64,000 nt of DNA from Bdellovibrionaceae bacterium UBA6502 (GCA_002436415.1 DJMA01000028.1:62001-126000), one strand, 5' to 3'. Positions 1 through 8,806 are shown, numbered from the stretch's first letter. A program made the numbers and translations. The notes: generated from the letters alone by a model not told the origin.

Positions 1-224
1 GTCTTGAGGCGCTAATGACTGCACCGTCTAGCTGTTCAAACTGGGGACCAACTCCATACATTAAAAAGAAACTCACAATCGACCCTTGGGGCGGTGAATT
101 TCAGTACGAACTAATTAGTTCTTCTGAGTTTGAGTTAATTTCCCTTGGAGCTGATAAAGCAGAAGGCGGAGAAGGTCTTGATGCTGACATTAGCAACTTA
201 GATGGCGACGAAGAAGAAGAGTAA
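1..224 (+). CDS. gspG: Type II secretion major pseudopilin GspG, C-terminal part
   Basis: The gene enters from the left edge, reading in the frame starting at base 3, and about 73 C-terminal residues are visible. The segment DPWGGEFQYELIS followed by SLGADKAEGGEG is the typical GspG C-terminal region: the DPWG turn and the acidic calcium-binding loop that stabilises the pseudopilin. The tail is very acidic, ending in four glutamates. GspG is the main subunit of the periplasmic pseudopilus that pushes substrates through the outer-membrane secretin. The next gene, gspH, begins inside its last 23 bases, so translation is probably coupled. The ATG at 15 is internal, not the start. Confidence 0.9.
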   Translation, partial: LEALMTAPSSCSNWGPTPYIKKKLTIDPWGGEFQYELISSSEFELISLGADKAEGGEGLDADISNLDGDEEEE

Positions 225-852
225 AATTAGCTTTTTCAAAAAGACTCTAAAAAACCATAATGCCTTTTCACTCATGGAGATCATGATTGTTTTAGGCATT
301 GTGGCTTTTGTACTTACCATTGCCATTCCAAAACTTTCAGGACCAGGTACGCAAATCAAAGGGGACATCCGACGTTTTGCCGTAATGAGTAGAAAGCTTT
401 TTCAAATCGCACAAATTCGCAAAAAAACATACCGCATCGCCATTGATATGCGCGGAGTAGATGCTGATGGCAATAAAACCAATCACTCCTACTGGATAGA
501 ATATGCTGACGGCGCTAAGATGATGGAAAACTACGCTCCAGGAGAAGCTCCAGAAGACGAAGACGGAAACCTCATAACTGCCTTTCAAAAAGATACAAAA
601 TTCTTAAAGTCCGACAAAAGACTCCCCGATGGTTTTGTTTTTAGCAAAGTAAGCTATGGCGGCAGAGAAGACATTGATTCGGGCTTGGCATATATTTACT
701 ATTTTCCGCAGGGCTATACTGAAGAGAGTTTAATTCAAATTGCCAATCCAGAGGCCAAATTATTTTGGTCCCTCTTGGTAAACCCCTTAACGGGGCAAAC
801 CGACATTATAACCAAACAAGTTTCCTTAAAAGATTTAAAGCAAGGAAAGTAA
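202..852 (+). CDS. gspH: Type II secretion minor pseudopilin GspH
   Basis: 216 aa. A type III (prepilin) signal is visible: a basic leader, then NHNA/FSLMEIMIVLGIV, with Phe at +1 and Glu at +5 of the mature protein and a long hydrophobic helix. The residue before the cut is Ala where Gly is usual. The globular part matches GspH only loosely; position in the operon (G-H-I-J-K) carries the call. The start at 202 overlaps gspG by 23 bases; no other ATG, GTG or TTG lies in frame before the signal helix, so this start is forced unless a rare codon is used. GspH links the minor pseudopilin tip to the GspG shaft in the inner membrane and periplasm. Confidence 0.82.
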   Translation: MATKKKSKISFFKKTLKNHNAFSLMEIMIVLGIVAFVLTIAIPKLSGPGTQIKGDIRRFAVMSRKLFQIAQIRKKTYRIAIDMRGVDADGNKTNHSYWIEYADGAKMMENYAPGEAPEDEDGNLITAFQKDTKFLKSDKRLPDGFVFSKVSYGGREDIDSGLAYIYYFPQGYTEESLIQIANPEAKLFWSLLVNPLTGQTDIITKQVSLKDLKQGK

Positions 853-908
853 AATAATCCTAAGTCTTTCCCCTAGCAATTCCTTAAAAAACTTCCTATA
901 ATTTTTCT

Positions 909-1406
909 ATGAAGAAGTTTTTCAACCAGTCGGCATTTAATCTCATTGAAGTAATAATTGCCACCGCCATTTTGGCTACCTCGATCGTAACTTTGCAAGC
1001 CTCCTGGAGTGGCAGCATCCGAGCGGTACAAAAATCAAAATCCCTGCAAGTGGCAGCTCGTCTTTTAGAAAATAAAATGACGGAATTTGAGGTAAAATAC
1101 AGAAGCAATATGGATGAGCTTCCAGAAGAAGATAGCGGAAATTTTGAGGCCTACCCAGATTATCGCTGGGAAATGCGAAGTGTAGATTTTGTTGCGCCAG
1201 ATTTTGCAGCCATACTTCAACAGTCTGGAGGACAAGAGCAAATGGTTTTAGATATGCTTCGCCGAATGACAAGTATTTTTGAAGAACATATCAAAGAAGT
1301 GGAAATTACTGTTTATGTCAAACTTGCTGGCAAAGAAATGAAGTTCAATGTAACCAGCTTGTTTGTAAACTATGACAAACCGATCAATATGATGGATAAC
1401 TTATGA
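909..1406 (+). CDS. gspI: Type II secretion minor pseudopilin GspI
   Basis: 165 aa. The leader MKKFFNQSA is followed by FNLIEVIIATAILATSIV, a prepilin helix with Phe+1 and Glu+5. Ala again replaces Gly before the cleavage point. In the family GspI nucleates the I-J-K tip complex of the pseudopilus. The end overlaps the start of gspJ by four bases (ATGA). There is no clear Shine-Dalgarno; a TATAAT hexamer lies at 897-902, only a few bases before the ATG, so an internal promoter with a very short leader is possible but unproven. Confidence 0.85.
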   Translation: MKKFFNQSAFNLIEVIIATAILATSIVTLQASWSGSIRAVQKSKSLQVAARLLENKMTEFEVKYRSNMDELPEEDSGNFEAYPDYRWEMRSVDFVAPDFAAILQQSGGQEQMVLDMLRRMTSIFEEHIKEVEITVYVKLAGKEMKFNVTSLFVNYDKPINMMDNL

Positions 1407-2335
1407 AAGAAGCTTTATCACAAAAAGCATTTACTCTCATAGAATTAATGGTTTCTTTAGCCATCTTGGCGGCCATTAGCCTTGCAACATCAAGGTCCTT
1501 AAGAAGTACTGCCCAATTAAAAAACAGTCTCCAAGGCAGGATAGATCGTCAGGCGACTTTTCGCAGTGCCATTCGACTCATTAAAAGAGACATCCACTTA
1601 GCTTTTAATCACCATGATTTAACAATTGATATTTTAAAAGACATTAAATCTCGTGAAAAAGAACTTCTCTCTGGAAATAATAACAATAACAACGCAAATA
1701 ATAATAACAATAACTCCACAGGAACAAACCCACAAAATCCTTCGACGGATCCATCATCTTCAGGAAACCAAAACAACAACAGCTCAAACAACAGCGCTAA
1801 CTCAAACCAAAGCAATGTTTCTTTGTTTAATCTCGAAGACTATGAAAAAGAAATTAAAGATCCCACAAGTTTCATTGGCGAAAAAGATGAACTTCACTTT
1901 ACCAACACAAACAACATTCGCATAAGCCCTGATGATTTAAGTAGCTCGCAACAAGAGGTGGGTTATTTTATTAAAAACTGCAGAAACCGCCTAAACCCAG
2001 AGTTAAGCTACAACTGCCTCTGGCGCAGAACAAACAAAAGTATCGACGATGATGTTACTCAAGGCGGGAATGAATTTGTGGTTTTAGAGAATGTCACCGT
2101 TTTTAAATTGCGCTACTTCGGTGAAGGAAAAGAAGACTGGCAAGAAAACTGGTATAGCACCAATCGTGGGGACGATAGCACGAAGGATAAGTTTCCCGAT
2201 GCGGTAGAGGTTAGCATTGCCTTTAAACAAAATGATAAACTTGCCGAGGCAGTTTTTGTGGCAAAAGTCGCTTTTCCCAACAATCCTGAAAAAAAGGAAG
2301 AAAATAATTTAACCTCACCAGGACAATTTCAATGA
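1403..2335 (+). CDS. gspJ: Type II secretion minor pseudopilin GspJ with Asn-rich insert
   Basis: 310 aa, longer than the usual 200 to 230. The prepilin signal QKA/FTLIELMVSLAILAA is clear (Glu+5, Ala at -1). The extra length is a low-complexity insert at about residues 91-140 made mostly of Asn, Ser, Gly and Thr, encoded by AAT/AAC runs from about 1675 to 1818. After it come normal pseudopilin-like segments with two Cys (near KNCRNRL and NCLWRR). GspJ pairs with GspI and GspK at the pseudopilus tip. Four-base overlaps with gspI before it and gspK after it indicate one operon. Confidence 0.85.
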   Translation: MKEALSQKAFTLIELMVSLAILAAISLATSRSLRSTAQLKNSLQGRIDRQATFRSAIRLIKRDIHLAFNHHDLTIDILKDIKSREKELLSGNNNNNNANNNNNNSTGTNPQNPSTDPSSSGNQNNNSSNNSANSNQSNVSLFNLEDYEKEIKDPTSFIGEKDELHFTNTNNIRISPDDLSSSQQEVGYFIKNCRNRLNPELSYNCLWRRTNKSIDDDVTQGGNEFVVLENVTVFKLRYFGEGKEDWQENWYSTNRGDDSTKDKFPDAVEVSIAFKQNDKLAEAVFVAKVAFPNNPEKKEENNLTSPGQFQ

Positions 2336-3600
2336 AGAAATTTAGAAGCTTAAAAAATCAAAACTCACAAAGCGGCATGGCCATCTTAATGGTTTTATTT
2401 TTTGTCACTATGATTTTCTTTTTAGCTTCCGAAGTAGCTTATGAAAGTACTGTTGAATATGAATTTTCTTACGCCGATTACCGCCAGCTCAAAGCCTACC
2501 AAGGAGCCAAATCAGCGGTTGAGTTGAGTATGTTTCGGATAATGCTTTTCAAACAAGCTCAAGCGCAATTTGGCTCACAAATACCTGACAAAAGCATGTT
2601 AGACTTGGTTTGGAACTTTCCACTAATGTGGCCCCCACAACTGCCTGAAGACGCAAGTCTTGTTTCCAAAGATGATTTAAAAAGCGTCATGGAAGATAGT
2701 TTGCAAGACACCAATTGGATGGCAACAATTAGTGCCGAAGGTGCTAAGATTGATTTAAACGATTTAGACTCTCCTAGCGAAGCTTTAAGAAAGTCAGTAC
2801 AAAAGCAAATCGAACAATTGATAAAGAATCGATTAGACCAAGAAGACGATTGGGCTAGAGACAATCGTAACTTAGTTCCCGAAGAAATTGTTGCGCATAT
2901 GGTGGACTACGTCGACAAAAATGACGAAAGCTTAATCGGTGGAGGAGAATCTAGTTACTACAGAGAAAGCAGTTTAGACTCAAGTCTTCCGCCAAATAGA
3001 ATGTTTCGCACCATGGATGAATTGTACTTAATTCCTGGAATGGATTCAGTTCTCTATGAATATCTATCGCCAAACCTAAGTCTTTATGGAATTAGAGCCA
3101 TCAATGTAAATGCTGCCAGCACAGAGGTTTTAAAATCCATTGACCCACAAATCACTGACGAGTTGGCCAAGGAAATTAAAAATCGCATTAACAACCCTGA
3201 AGAAGGCCCTTTTGCCGACGATAAAGATTTTGAATCCTTTATTTCAAGAGACGTAGATATTAACAGCTTTAATCCCGATAAAATCCCTTTGGTCTTTAAT
3301 GAGGAAGCGGCCTTTCGCATCGAAGTTACCTCTGAGTATAAATCTTATGTTTCTAGTATCACAGCCATTACTTACGACATTGATCAAATCACCAAAAGCC
3401 TCGAAACCACCTTGGTAACAGAGGCCAATGAAAAACAAGCTAACAACAACACAAATAACACCAATAATAACAATACAAACAACACCAAGGCTAACAACCA
3501 AAACAACTCCCAAAACAACAATCAGACAAACAACAATCAAAATTCAAAAAACACGGCGAAACAAGAAAAACCAAGGCTAGTTTTCTGGCAAGAAAATTAG
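2332..3600 (+). CDS. gspK: Type II secretion minor pseudopilin GspK
   Basis: 422 aa. The signal is SQSG/MAILMVLFFVTMIFF: Gly at -1 as usual and no Glu at +5, which is the known hallmark of GspK, the pseudopilin that caps the tip. Helix-hairpin-helix type segments follow (NVNAASTEVLKSID with a later ISRD). The C-terminus carries an Asn-rich run at about residues 369-408, then a basic patch and RLVFWQEN. The start overlaps gspJ by four bases. A 130-base gap without an obvious terminator separates it from gspL. Confidence 0.88.
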   Translation: MKKFRSLKNQNSQSGMAILMVLFFVTMIFFLASEVAYESTVEYEFSYADYRQLKAYQGAKSAVELSMFRIMLFKQAQAQFGSQIPDKSMLDLVWNFPLMWPPQLPEDASLVSKDDLKSVMEDSLQDTNWMATISAEGAKIDLNDLDSPSEALRKSVQKQIEQLIKNRLDQEDDWARDNRNLVPEEIVAHMVDYVDKNDESLIGGGESSYYRESSLDSSLPPNRMFRTMDELYLIPGMDSVLYEYLSPNLSLYGIRAINVNAASTEVLKSIDPQITDELAKEIKNRINNPEEGPFADDKDFESFISRDVDINSFNPDKIPLVFNEEAAFRIEVTSEYKSYVSSITAITYDIDQITKSLETTLVTEANEKQANNNTNNTNNNNTNNTKANNQNNSQNNNQTNNNQNSKNTAKQEKPRLVFWQEN

Positions 3601-3730
3601 CAAGAAGAGCTTGCGATCTAGACCATGGACTAAAGGCATAAGCCAGCTAAGCCATTAAAAACACTGTAGTCTTGAATCATTTCTTTTTTACTTTTAAACT
3701 AAAGACAAGGCCATTTACCAAGGAAGGATT

Positions 3731-5419
3731 ATGCGCAGTATTGGGATTGACATCGGTCGCTACTCTATCAAAATCGCAGTGATCGAGAGCACTCGAAGTG
3801 GGTATATTGTTAGAGACTATTTCGAGTCTATGTTTTCCACTGACCTAACCCACGATCCATACATCCACACACTTGATGTCCTAAGAAGACTATCTGCCAG
3901 CTTTGACCCTGCTACAACAAAGTACTGCTTAGCACTTCCACAAGCCTCCATTTGTTCTCGTTTTAAACTATTTCCCTTCAAAGGAAGAGCGAAGGTTATC
4001 AAAAGTATCGCCTTTGAATTAGAAGACGACATCCCTTACGATCAAGACGAAGCCATATTTGATGCAAAAATTCTTGGTCAGCATGGTGACACCTCAGAGG
4101 TACTGGCTCTTGCAACGCCTCATGAACACGTTCGTCAAATTCTACACCTCTGTGAAGAAGCTGGAATTGATCCTGATATTGTGAGCATGGAAGCTTCCGC
4201 TATGACCAATCTCATTGAAGAATGGTGGAAACCAATTGCCGAAAAACCGGCGAAGGCTAGTACCGAGGCCCTTGAAGAAGATGCGGCCGAAGATGAGGAT
4301 CAACTTTTTGATAAAAAAGTTTTAAATGATGTAAAATTACTTTTAAACATTGGTCACTCTAAAACTTTAATCACTGCTTATTCAAACTCAGCCCTAGTAG
4401 CAACCCACAGCATCGCTTTTGGCGGTAAAGATATCGTACGTGCGGTTATGGATAAATATTCACTAAGCTATCCTGAGGCAATTAAAACCGTCAGAGAAAA
4501 AGCTTTCTTGCTAACCAATAAAAAGGGCGCATCAAAAGATCAAATCTTCTTTTCTGACACCATATCCACAAGCTTAAAACCGATGATTCAGGAACTGAAA
4601 CGCTTTTTATTAAGCATGTACTCAGATTTTCACTATGAACTAGAGTCCATGTTTGTTACAGGTGGTGTTGCAAACCTAATCAATATTGGCCCTTTCTTCA
4701 CGCAGCATTTTGAAGTGGCCGTAAATCCTTACACTCACTCTTTACGACACACCCAAGTAGATGTAGAGATTGACAAAAATTTTGAGTACTCTGGTTCATT
4801 AGCAGTTGGCTTGGCCATTGAAGGAATTAAACAAAATAGAAATCCAGCGATCAATTTTCGCCAAGGAGAATTAGGAAAACAATCGCAACTCTGGAAACAA
4901 GTTTATGAAAAATGGGGTACAGCCATTCACATTGGCGCAGCCGCTTTAGTGTGTTTATTTATTTACGCTCCCGCTAAAAACTATTTCGCTGGCAAGCTTG
5001 TGAGTAAAGCTAATTCCAATTTAAGTTCAGAAGCAAAATCCCTTGGACTTCGTGGTCGTGATGCAAGGCTATCTGGCATAAAAAGATACATTAAAAAATC
5101 TAAAGCCCTTACTCGCGATAAAGAAAGAATGCTAGGCATTAGCAAAATGAGTTCGGCTCTTGATGTGGTGGCTAAACTGAGCTCCGCCCTACCTAGCTCG
5201 CAACAAATCAAACTAGATCTCAGTGTAATCGAATTAGAAAATGAAGATCTAAAATTAGAAGGCTACGTAAGAAACCAAAACGAAATTAAGCTTCTAGAAA
5301 ACTCACTTCGCTCTATTTCTTACTCTGGTTATCAGAAGACTCGATCTAGCTTAAGCGCCAAGCCTGGTAAGTTAAGCTTTGCATACACTCTGAAAGTGAA
5401 TCGCATGGAGGCTATGTAA
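3731..5419 (+). CDS. gspL: Type II secretion GspL / PilM-like assembly protein
   Basis: 562 aa. The N-terminus MRSIGIDIGRYSIKIAVIE is an actin-like (ASKHA) phosphate-binding turn of the PilM/GspL cytoplasmic domain, and FVTGGVANL is the later glycine-rich motif. An acidic linker lies near residues 178-195. One membrane helix at about 397-415 (HIGAAALVCLFIYAP) leads to a periplasmic domain of about 150 aa with a ferredoxin-like pattern (LKLEGYVRNQNEI). GspL recruits the GspE ATPase to the inner membrane and binds GspM. A good Shine-Dalgarno (aaggaagg) precedes the ATG. The stop overlaps the gspM start by one base. PilM is the main alternative, but the pseudopilin context favours GspL. Confidence 0.82.
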   Translation: MRSIGIDIGRYSIKIAVIESTRSGYIVRDYFESMFSTDLTHDPYIHTLDVLRRLSASFDPATTKYCLALPQASICSRFKLFPFKGRAKVIKSIAFELEDDIPYDQDEAIFDAKILGQHGDTSEVLALATPHEHVRQILHLCEEAGIDPDIVSMEASAMTNLIEEWWKPIAEKPAKASTEALEEDAAEDEDQLFDKKVLNDVKLLLNIGHSKTLITAYSNSALVATHSIAFGGKDIVRAVMDKYSLSYPEAIKTVREKAFLLTNKKGASKDQIFFSDTISTSLKPMIQELKRFLLSMYSDFHYELESMFVTGGVANLINIGPFFTQHFEVAVNPYTHSLRHTQVDVEIDKNFEYSGSLAVGLAIEGIKQNRNPAINFRQGELGKQSQLWKQVYEKWGTAIHIGAAALVCLFIYAPAKNYFAGKLVSKANSNLSSEAKSLGLRGRDARLSGIKRYIKKSKALTRDKERMLGISKMSSALDVVAKLSSALPSSQQIKLDLSVIELENEDLKLEGYVRNQNEIKLLENSLRSISYSGYQKTRSSLSAKPGKLSFAYTLKVNRMEAM

Positions 5420-6096
5420 TGAATTTGGATGATTTAAAAGAACAGTTTTTAGAGCAACTCAATGCCTACAAAGAAAGAATCCAAGACACCCCTGTATACA
5501 ACCAGATCAAAGAACGTTATGACGATTTACCTCCTAGAAACCAAAAGCTTGTCTTAATATCTGGTATTCTTTTGGTGAGCTATATTGTCTTAAGCATTCC
5601 ATTTGGCTCACTTGGTGAGGCTTCGAATAAAATTGAGAAATACGAATCTACAAAATCAACTTTGGCTTCTTTAAGGAAGGTATCGGACCAGTTAAGCGCC
5701 ATCCCAAATCCACCAGCCGCACCTGCCAGCTCAAGCCTTAGCAACAGTATAAAATCTATGATCTTAAGTGAAGGAGTCAGCGAAGAACAGATTTTGAGCG
5801 CTCAAACTTTTTCAGAAGAGAATACGGGACAATTCAATTCCGTGCCTAAGGCAGCTGAGATCACAGGCGTAAGACTTAGTCTAAAAAAACTGAATATCAA
5901 ACAAATCACCAGCCTACTCTACAAGGCCCAAAGACAAGCGCGACCTGCAAAGATCACTCACTTAAAAATGAGCCCTGAAGGCTCTGAGGCCGGTTTCTTT
6001 AACTTAAACTTTGAAATTAGAGGCTTCAATTTACCCGCCGAAGAAGCTCCACAAGAAGAGCCAAGAGGCAGTCGCCGTTCAAGAAGAAGGAAATAA
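5419..6096 (+). CDS. gspM: Type II secretion GspM-like inner-membrane protein
   Basis: 225 aa: a short cytoplasmic start, one membrane helix at about residues 48-67 (LVLISGILLVSYIVLSIP), then a coiled segment and a small periplasmic domain (VRLSLKKLNIKQITSLLYKA), and a very basic tail (RGSRRSRRRK). This layout is that of GspM/PilO, the partner of GspL in the inner-membrane platform. Sequence similarity to the family is weak by eye; the one-base overlap with gspL and position before gspN decide the name. Confidence 0.75.
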   Translation: MNLDDLKEQFLEQLNAYKERIQDTPVYNQIKERYDDLPPRNQKLVLISGILLVSYIVLSIPFGSLGEASNKIEKYESTKSTLASLRKVSDQLSAIPNPPAAPASSSLSNSIKSMILSEGVSEEQILSAQTFSEENTGQFNSVPKAAEITGVRLSLKKLNIKQITSLLYKAQRQARPAKITHLKMSPEGSEAGFFNLNFEIRGFNLPAEEAPQEEPRGSRRSRRRK

Positions 6097-6107
6097 GGAA
6101 AACAGCT

Positions 6108-7052
6108 ATGAAAGAAAAAATTCGTTATTATTTAAAAGTTTTCGCTGTATCCGTTTTGCCTAGTTATTTAATTTTTACCGTAGCTATGTTCCCTTATAGC
6201 GAGTTAAGCAACTTAGTAACCAGTCAGGTAGCTAAGTTAAGCGCTAACCAAGTTATCTTACAATTTAAAGACATGGGATTTCAGTTCATCCCATCCCTTG
6301 GCTTGGATTTTCAAGAGGTAAAAGTTAAAGGAAGCATGCTCCCTGAATTATCCATGGAAAGCTTAAACCTAAGTCCTAGCATCAGTGGCTTACTGGCATT
6401 CAAACCAGGTGTAAGAATTGGCGCCACAGGTTTGTATGGCGGTGATCTCTTAGTAAATACCAAAGGGGATGAAGAAAACTCCAAAGGCGTTCTAAAGCAC
6501 GCGATAGACATTGAGGCCAGTAAAATACTAATCGGCTCTATTTTAAAAGAGGTAAATATTCCGATCAAAGTAAATGGTGAGTTAAACCTCGATCTAAACG
6601 GAGTGATTGATCCAAGTTTTACTGATGAACCTGATTTGAATCTAGATTTTAATATCAGTCCCTTTAAGCTTTCTGGTGGTAACATTAATACCGGTGTTAT
6701 GGGAGACATTAGCCTACCTCCTTTGAACCTTAAAAAGGCTACTTTCAAAGGAAACTTGAAGGCCAACAAATTACGAATCTCAAGCTTTCAAATCGGTAGC
6801 ACGCAAGAGGCAGTACAAATTTCTTTAAAAGGAAATCTAGATCTTCGCTTTCAGCCTGGCCCTGCTGGCCCTAGAGCTCGCCCAGGTGCCTATGAATTGG
6901 AAATTGAAATCAATGCCGGGCCTGAGTTTGAAAAAGACTTTGGCCTCTACCTTGGATTTTTGGAGCAATACAAAAGGCCCTCAGGAAATAGAAATATATA
7001 TTCTATGAAGCTTTCTGGACTGAACTTCAGACAGCAACCTAATATGCAGTAA
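6108..7052 (+). CDS. gspN: Type II secretion GspN-like protein
   Basis: 314 aa with one N-terminal membrane helix (VFAVSVLPSYLIFTVAMF) followed by a beta-rich periplasmic region with repeated short strands (ELSMESLNLSPSISG, GELNLDLNGV) like the AsmA-related GspN of deltaproteobacterial T2SS operons. Exact role in the family is poorly known. Shine-Dalgarno aagga stands before the ATG and the gap to gspM is 11 bases. It is the last gene of the operon; a long hairpin terminator follows. Confidence 0.75.
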   Translation: MKEKIRYYLKVFAVSVLPSYLIFTVAMFPYSELSNLVTSQVAKLSANQVILQFKDMGFQFIPSLGLDFQEVKVKGSMLPELSMESLNLSPSISGLLAFKPGVRIGATGLYGGDLLVNTKGDEENSKGVLKHAIDIEASKILIGSILKEVNIPIKVNGELNLDLNGVIDPSFTDEPDLNLDFNISPFKLSGGNINTGVMGDISLPPLNLKKATFKGNLKANKLRISSFQIGSTQEAVQISLKGNLDLRFQPGPAGPRARPGAYELEIEINAGPEFEKDFGLYLGFLEQYKRPSGNRNIYSMKLSGLNFRQQPNMQ

Positions 7053-7061
7053 AAAATTACA

Positions 7062-7116
7062 GCTTAGTTTTAAAGCAAAACCTATTCTTTTTTTAGGGAT
7101 AAAACTAAGCATTTTT
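7062..7116 (+). terminator. Terminator of the gsp operon
   Basis: An 11-bp perfect stem, GCTTAGTTTTA (7062-7072) with TAAAACTAAGC (7100-7110), encloses a 27-base loop that has its own small CCTA/TAGG stem. It is followed by ATTTTT. It lies just after gspN. Confidence 0.65.
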
Positions 7117-7132
7117 AGAAAAGTCTCTTTGT

Positions 7133-7160
7133 TTGCAATGTTTAGTTTTGCCGATATAAT
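7133..7160 (+). promoter_or_regulatory. Probable sigma-70 promoter of the acyltransferase gene
   Basis: TTGCAA (7133-7138), 16 bases, then a perfect TATAAT (7155-7160), about 34 bases before the chosen GTG start. The -10 is embedded in GCCGATATAAT, which also resembles a sigma-28 -10 box, but no TAAA lies 15 bases upstream. Confidence 0.5.
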
Positions 7161-7193
7161 TAAGCAGTAATCCACTAACAAAGAGCTTTGATT

Positions 7194-8069
7194 GTGAAAT
7201 TTTTTATCACCTTTAGTCTTACAATTTTAAACACAGTTTTTTGGTGCCTAATTCTATTTTTCTTTACTGGCTTAAAAATAATCATGCCAGGAGGGAAGCT
7301 TCGCCAGGCTTGTTCGAGAGCCATCCTTTTTTGTTCAAAAAACTGGATCGCCTGCAACAACTTTATGATTGATAAAATTGCGGGCGTTGACGTGGAAATA
7401 GGCTGGAAAGGAAACATTAGCAAAGAAGGACAGTACCTTGTAATCGCTAATCACCAGTCATGGACCGATATTTTACTTTTGCAAAAAAGCTTTCACAACA
7501 AAGCCCCTTTCTTACGTTTTTTCCTAAAAAAACAACTCATTTGGCTTCCCTTTTTAGGCCAAGCATTTTTGGCATTAGACTTTCCCTTTATGAACCGATA
7601 CTCCAAGGAGTATCTAGAAAAACATCCTGAGAAAAAAGGCAAAGACCTAGAATCAACCATTCGTTCTTGTCATAAATTTGCAAAAATCCCATTTAGTCTC
7701 ATTAATTTTCCAGAGGGAACGAGATTTACGAAAGAGAAATACCAAAAACAAAAACCCAATTTTTCAAAACTTCTCAAGCCAAAAGCTGGTGGTACAGCCT
7801 TTGCTCTTGAATCCTTCGAAGGTAACATCAGAAGTCTTATTGATGTCACTATTTTTTACCCCGAAGATTCTCCTCATATCGTTGATTTTATGAATGGTAA
7901 AATTAAAAGAGTAATCATTGAACTAGAAGAAAGAAAAATACCTGATCACTTCGGTAAATGTAGTTATTTAAACGATCCTAAATACCGAGAAGAGTTTCAA
8001 GATTGGTTGAATCAAATTTGGCTTGAAAAAGACAATAGATTAAACAAGCTTAAAAACGAGGCAAGGTAG
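7194..8069 (+). CDS. 1-acyl-sn-glycerol-3-phosphate acyltransferase-like protein (PlsC/YihG type)
   Basis: 291 aa. The acyltransferase motif I NHQSWTD (HX4D, catalytic His and Asp) and motif III FPEGTRF are both present, with an N-terminal membrane helix (TILNTVFWCLILFFFTGL). The pattern and the long C-terminal half resemble YihG-type membrane acyltransferases that acylate lysophospholipids. I chose the GTG at 7194 because the Shine-Dalgarno AAAGAG at 7180-7185 stands 8 bases away; the TTG at 7188 is only two bases from it. It has its own promoter after the gsp terminator, so is not part of the secretion operon. Confidence 0.8.
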   Translation: MKFFITFSLTILNTVFWCLILFFFTGLKIIMPGGKLRQACSRAILFCSKNWIACNNFMIDKIAGVDVEIGWKGNISKEGQYLVIANHQSWTDILLLQKSFHNKAPFLRFFLKKQLIWLPFLGQAFLALDFPFMNRYSKEYLEKHPEKKGKDLESTIRSCHKFAKIPFSLINFPEGTRFTKEKYQKQKPNFSKLLKPKAGGTAFALESFEGNIRSLIDVTIFYPEDSPHIVDFMNGKIKRVIIELEERKIPDHFGKCSYLNDPKYREEFQDWLNQIWLEKDNRLNKLKNEAR

Positions 8070-8295
8070 TCCGGAGCTAAATTTCATTTATAGATGAAAT
8101 TCCATTTCACTGCCTACTTTGATATCATTTCCGGTTTTCAGTGCTGCACTGAGGCTTAAGCGGCAAAGACTTTTTCAATCTTGTTGCCATTCCCCCAGAG
8201 ATGTCTGATATAAATATATAACAGCCCCAAAAAGCTAACGGAAAGCTCGCCTTTTTAACAGCTACCGCTTTTTGGTAACAAACAAGGAGAAAAAT

Positions 8296-8724
8296 ATGGC
8301 AGGAATTAACAAAGTAATGATCATTGGTAGACTTGGACAAGAACCTGAGCTTCGTCAAACAGGTAGTGGACAAGCGGTTTGCACATTAAACGTAGCTACA
8401 AGTGAAAACTGGACAGACAAAGAAGGTCAACGCCAAGAAAGAACCGAGTGGCACAGAATCGTAATCTGGGGACGCCAAGCTGAGAACGCTGCTAAGTACT
8501 TAGCTAAAGGTCGCCAAGTATATGTTGAAGGTAAACTTCAAACTCGTTCATGGGAAACTCCACAAGGCGAGAAAAAATACACTACAGAAATCGTAGCTAA
8601 CAACGTTCAATTCCTAGGTGGTGGAAACGCAACAACTTCTACTAGCTCGAATGATTCAAAAGATTTCTCTCAAGACTTTGCTCCTGAGCCTTTCTTTGAC
8701 AGCAACGAAGAAGTGCCTTTCTAA
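8296..8724 (+). CDS. ssb: Single-stranded DNA-binding protein
   Basis: 142 aa. Typical SSB OB fold: INKVMIIGRLGQEPELR at the N-terminus, then SENWTDKEG, TEWHRIVIWGR and VYVEGKLQTRSW. A Ser/Thr/Asn linker leads to the acidic tip ending EEVPF, the variant of DDDIPF that binds partner repair and replication proteins. The ATG at 8296 has a strong Shine-Dalgarno (aaggag, 8284-8289); an upstream TTG at 8272 lacks one. The usual job is protection of single-stranded DNA in replication, repair and recombination. A strong terminator follows at once, so the gene is monocistronic. Confidence 0.97.
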   Translation: MAGINKVMIIGRLGQEPELRQTGSGQAVCTLNVATSENWTDKEGQRQERTEWHRIVIWGRQAENAAKYLAKGRQVYVEGKLQTRSWETPQGEKKYTTEIVANNVQFLGGGNATTSTSSNDSKDFSQDFAPEPFFDSNEEVPF

Positions 8725-8745
8725 GGAATACTTCCTCTTAAAAAC

Positions 8746-8780
8746 AAAAAGACAAGCCCTCATGGCTTGTCTTTTTTTTT
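8746..8780 (+). terminator. Rho-independent terminator of ssb
   Basis: AAGACAAGCC (8749-8758), loop CTCAT, GGCTTGTCTT (8764-8773), then a run of T to 8780. The A run on the left makes it work for both strands, which suits the convergent small gene at 8807-8962. Confidence 0.9.
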
Positions 8781-8806
8781 GATCTTAACAATAAAGATTT
8801 TATGAA

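Noticed and set aside
1653..1925. Second open frame over the gspJ Asn tract
   Set aside because: A by-product of AAC/AAT repeats being open in several frames.
7150..7157. GCCGATAT as a sigma-28 flagellar promoter
   Set aside because: The TAAA box 15 bases upstream is absent; the same site gives a good sigma-70 match. A similar GCCGATATAA on the minus strand at 15905-15914 also lacks the -35 part.
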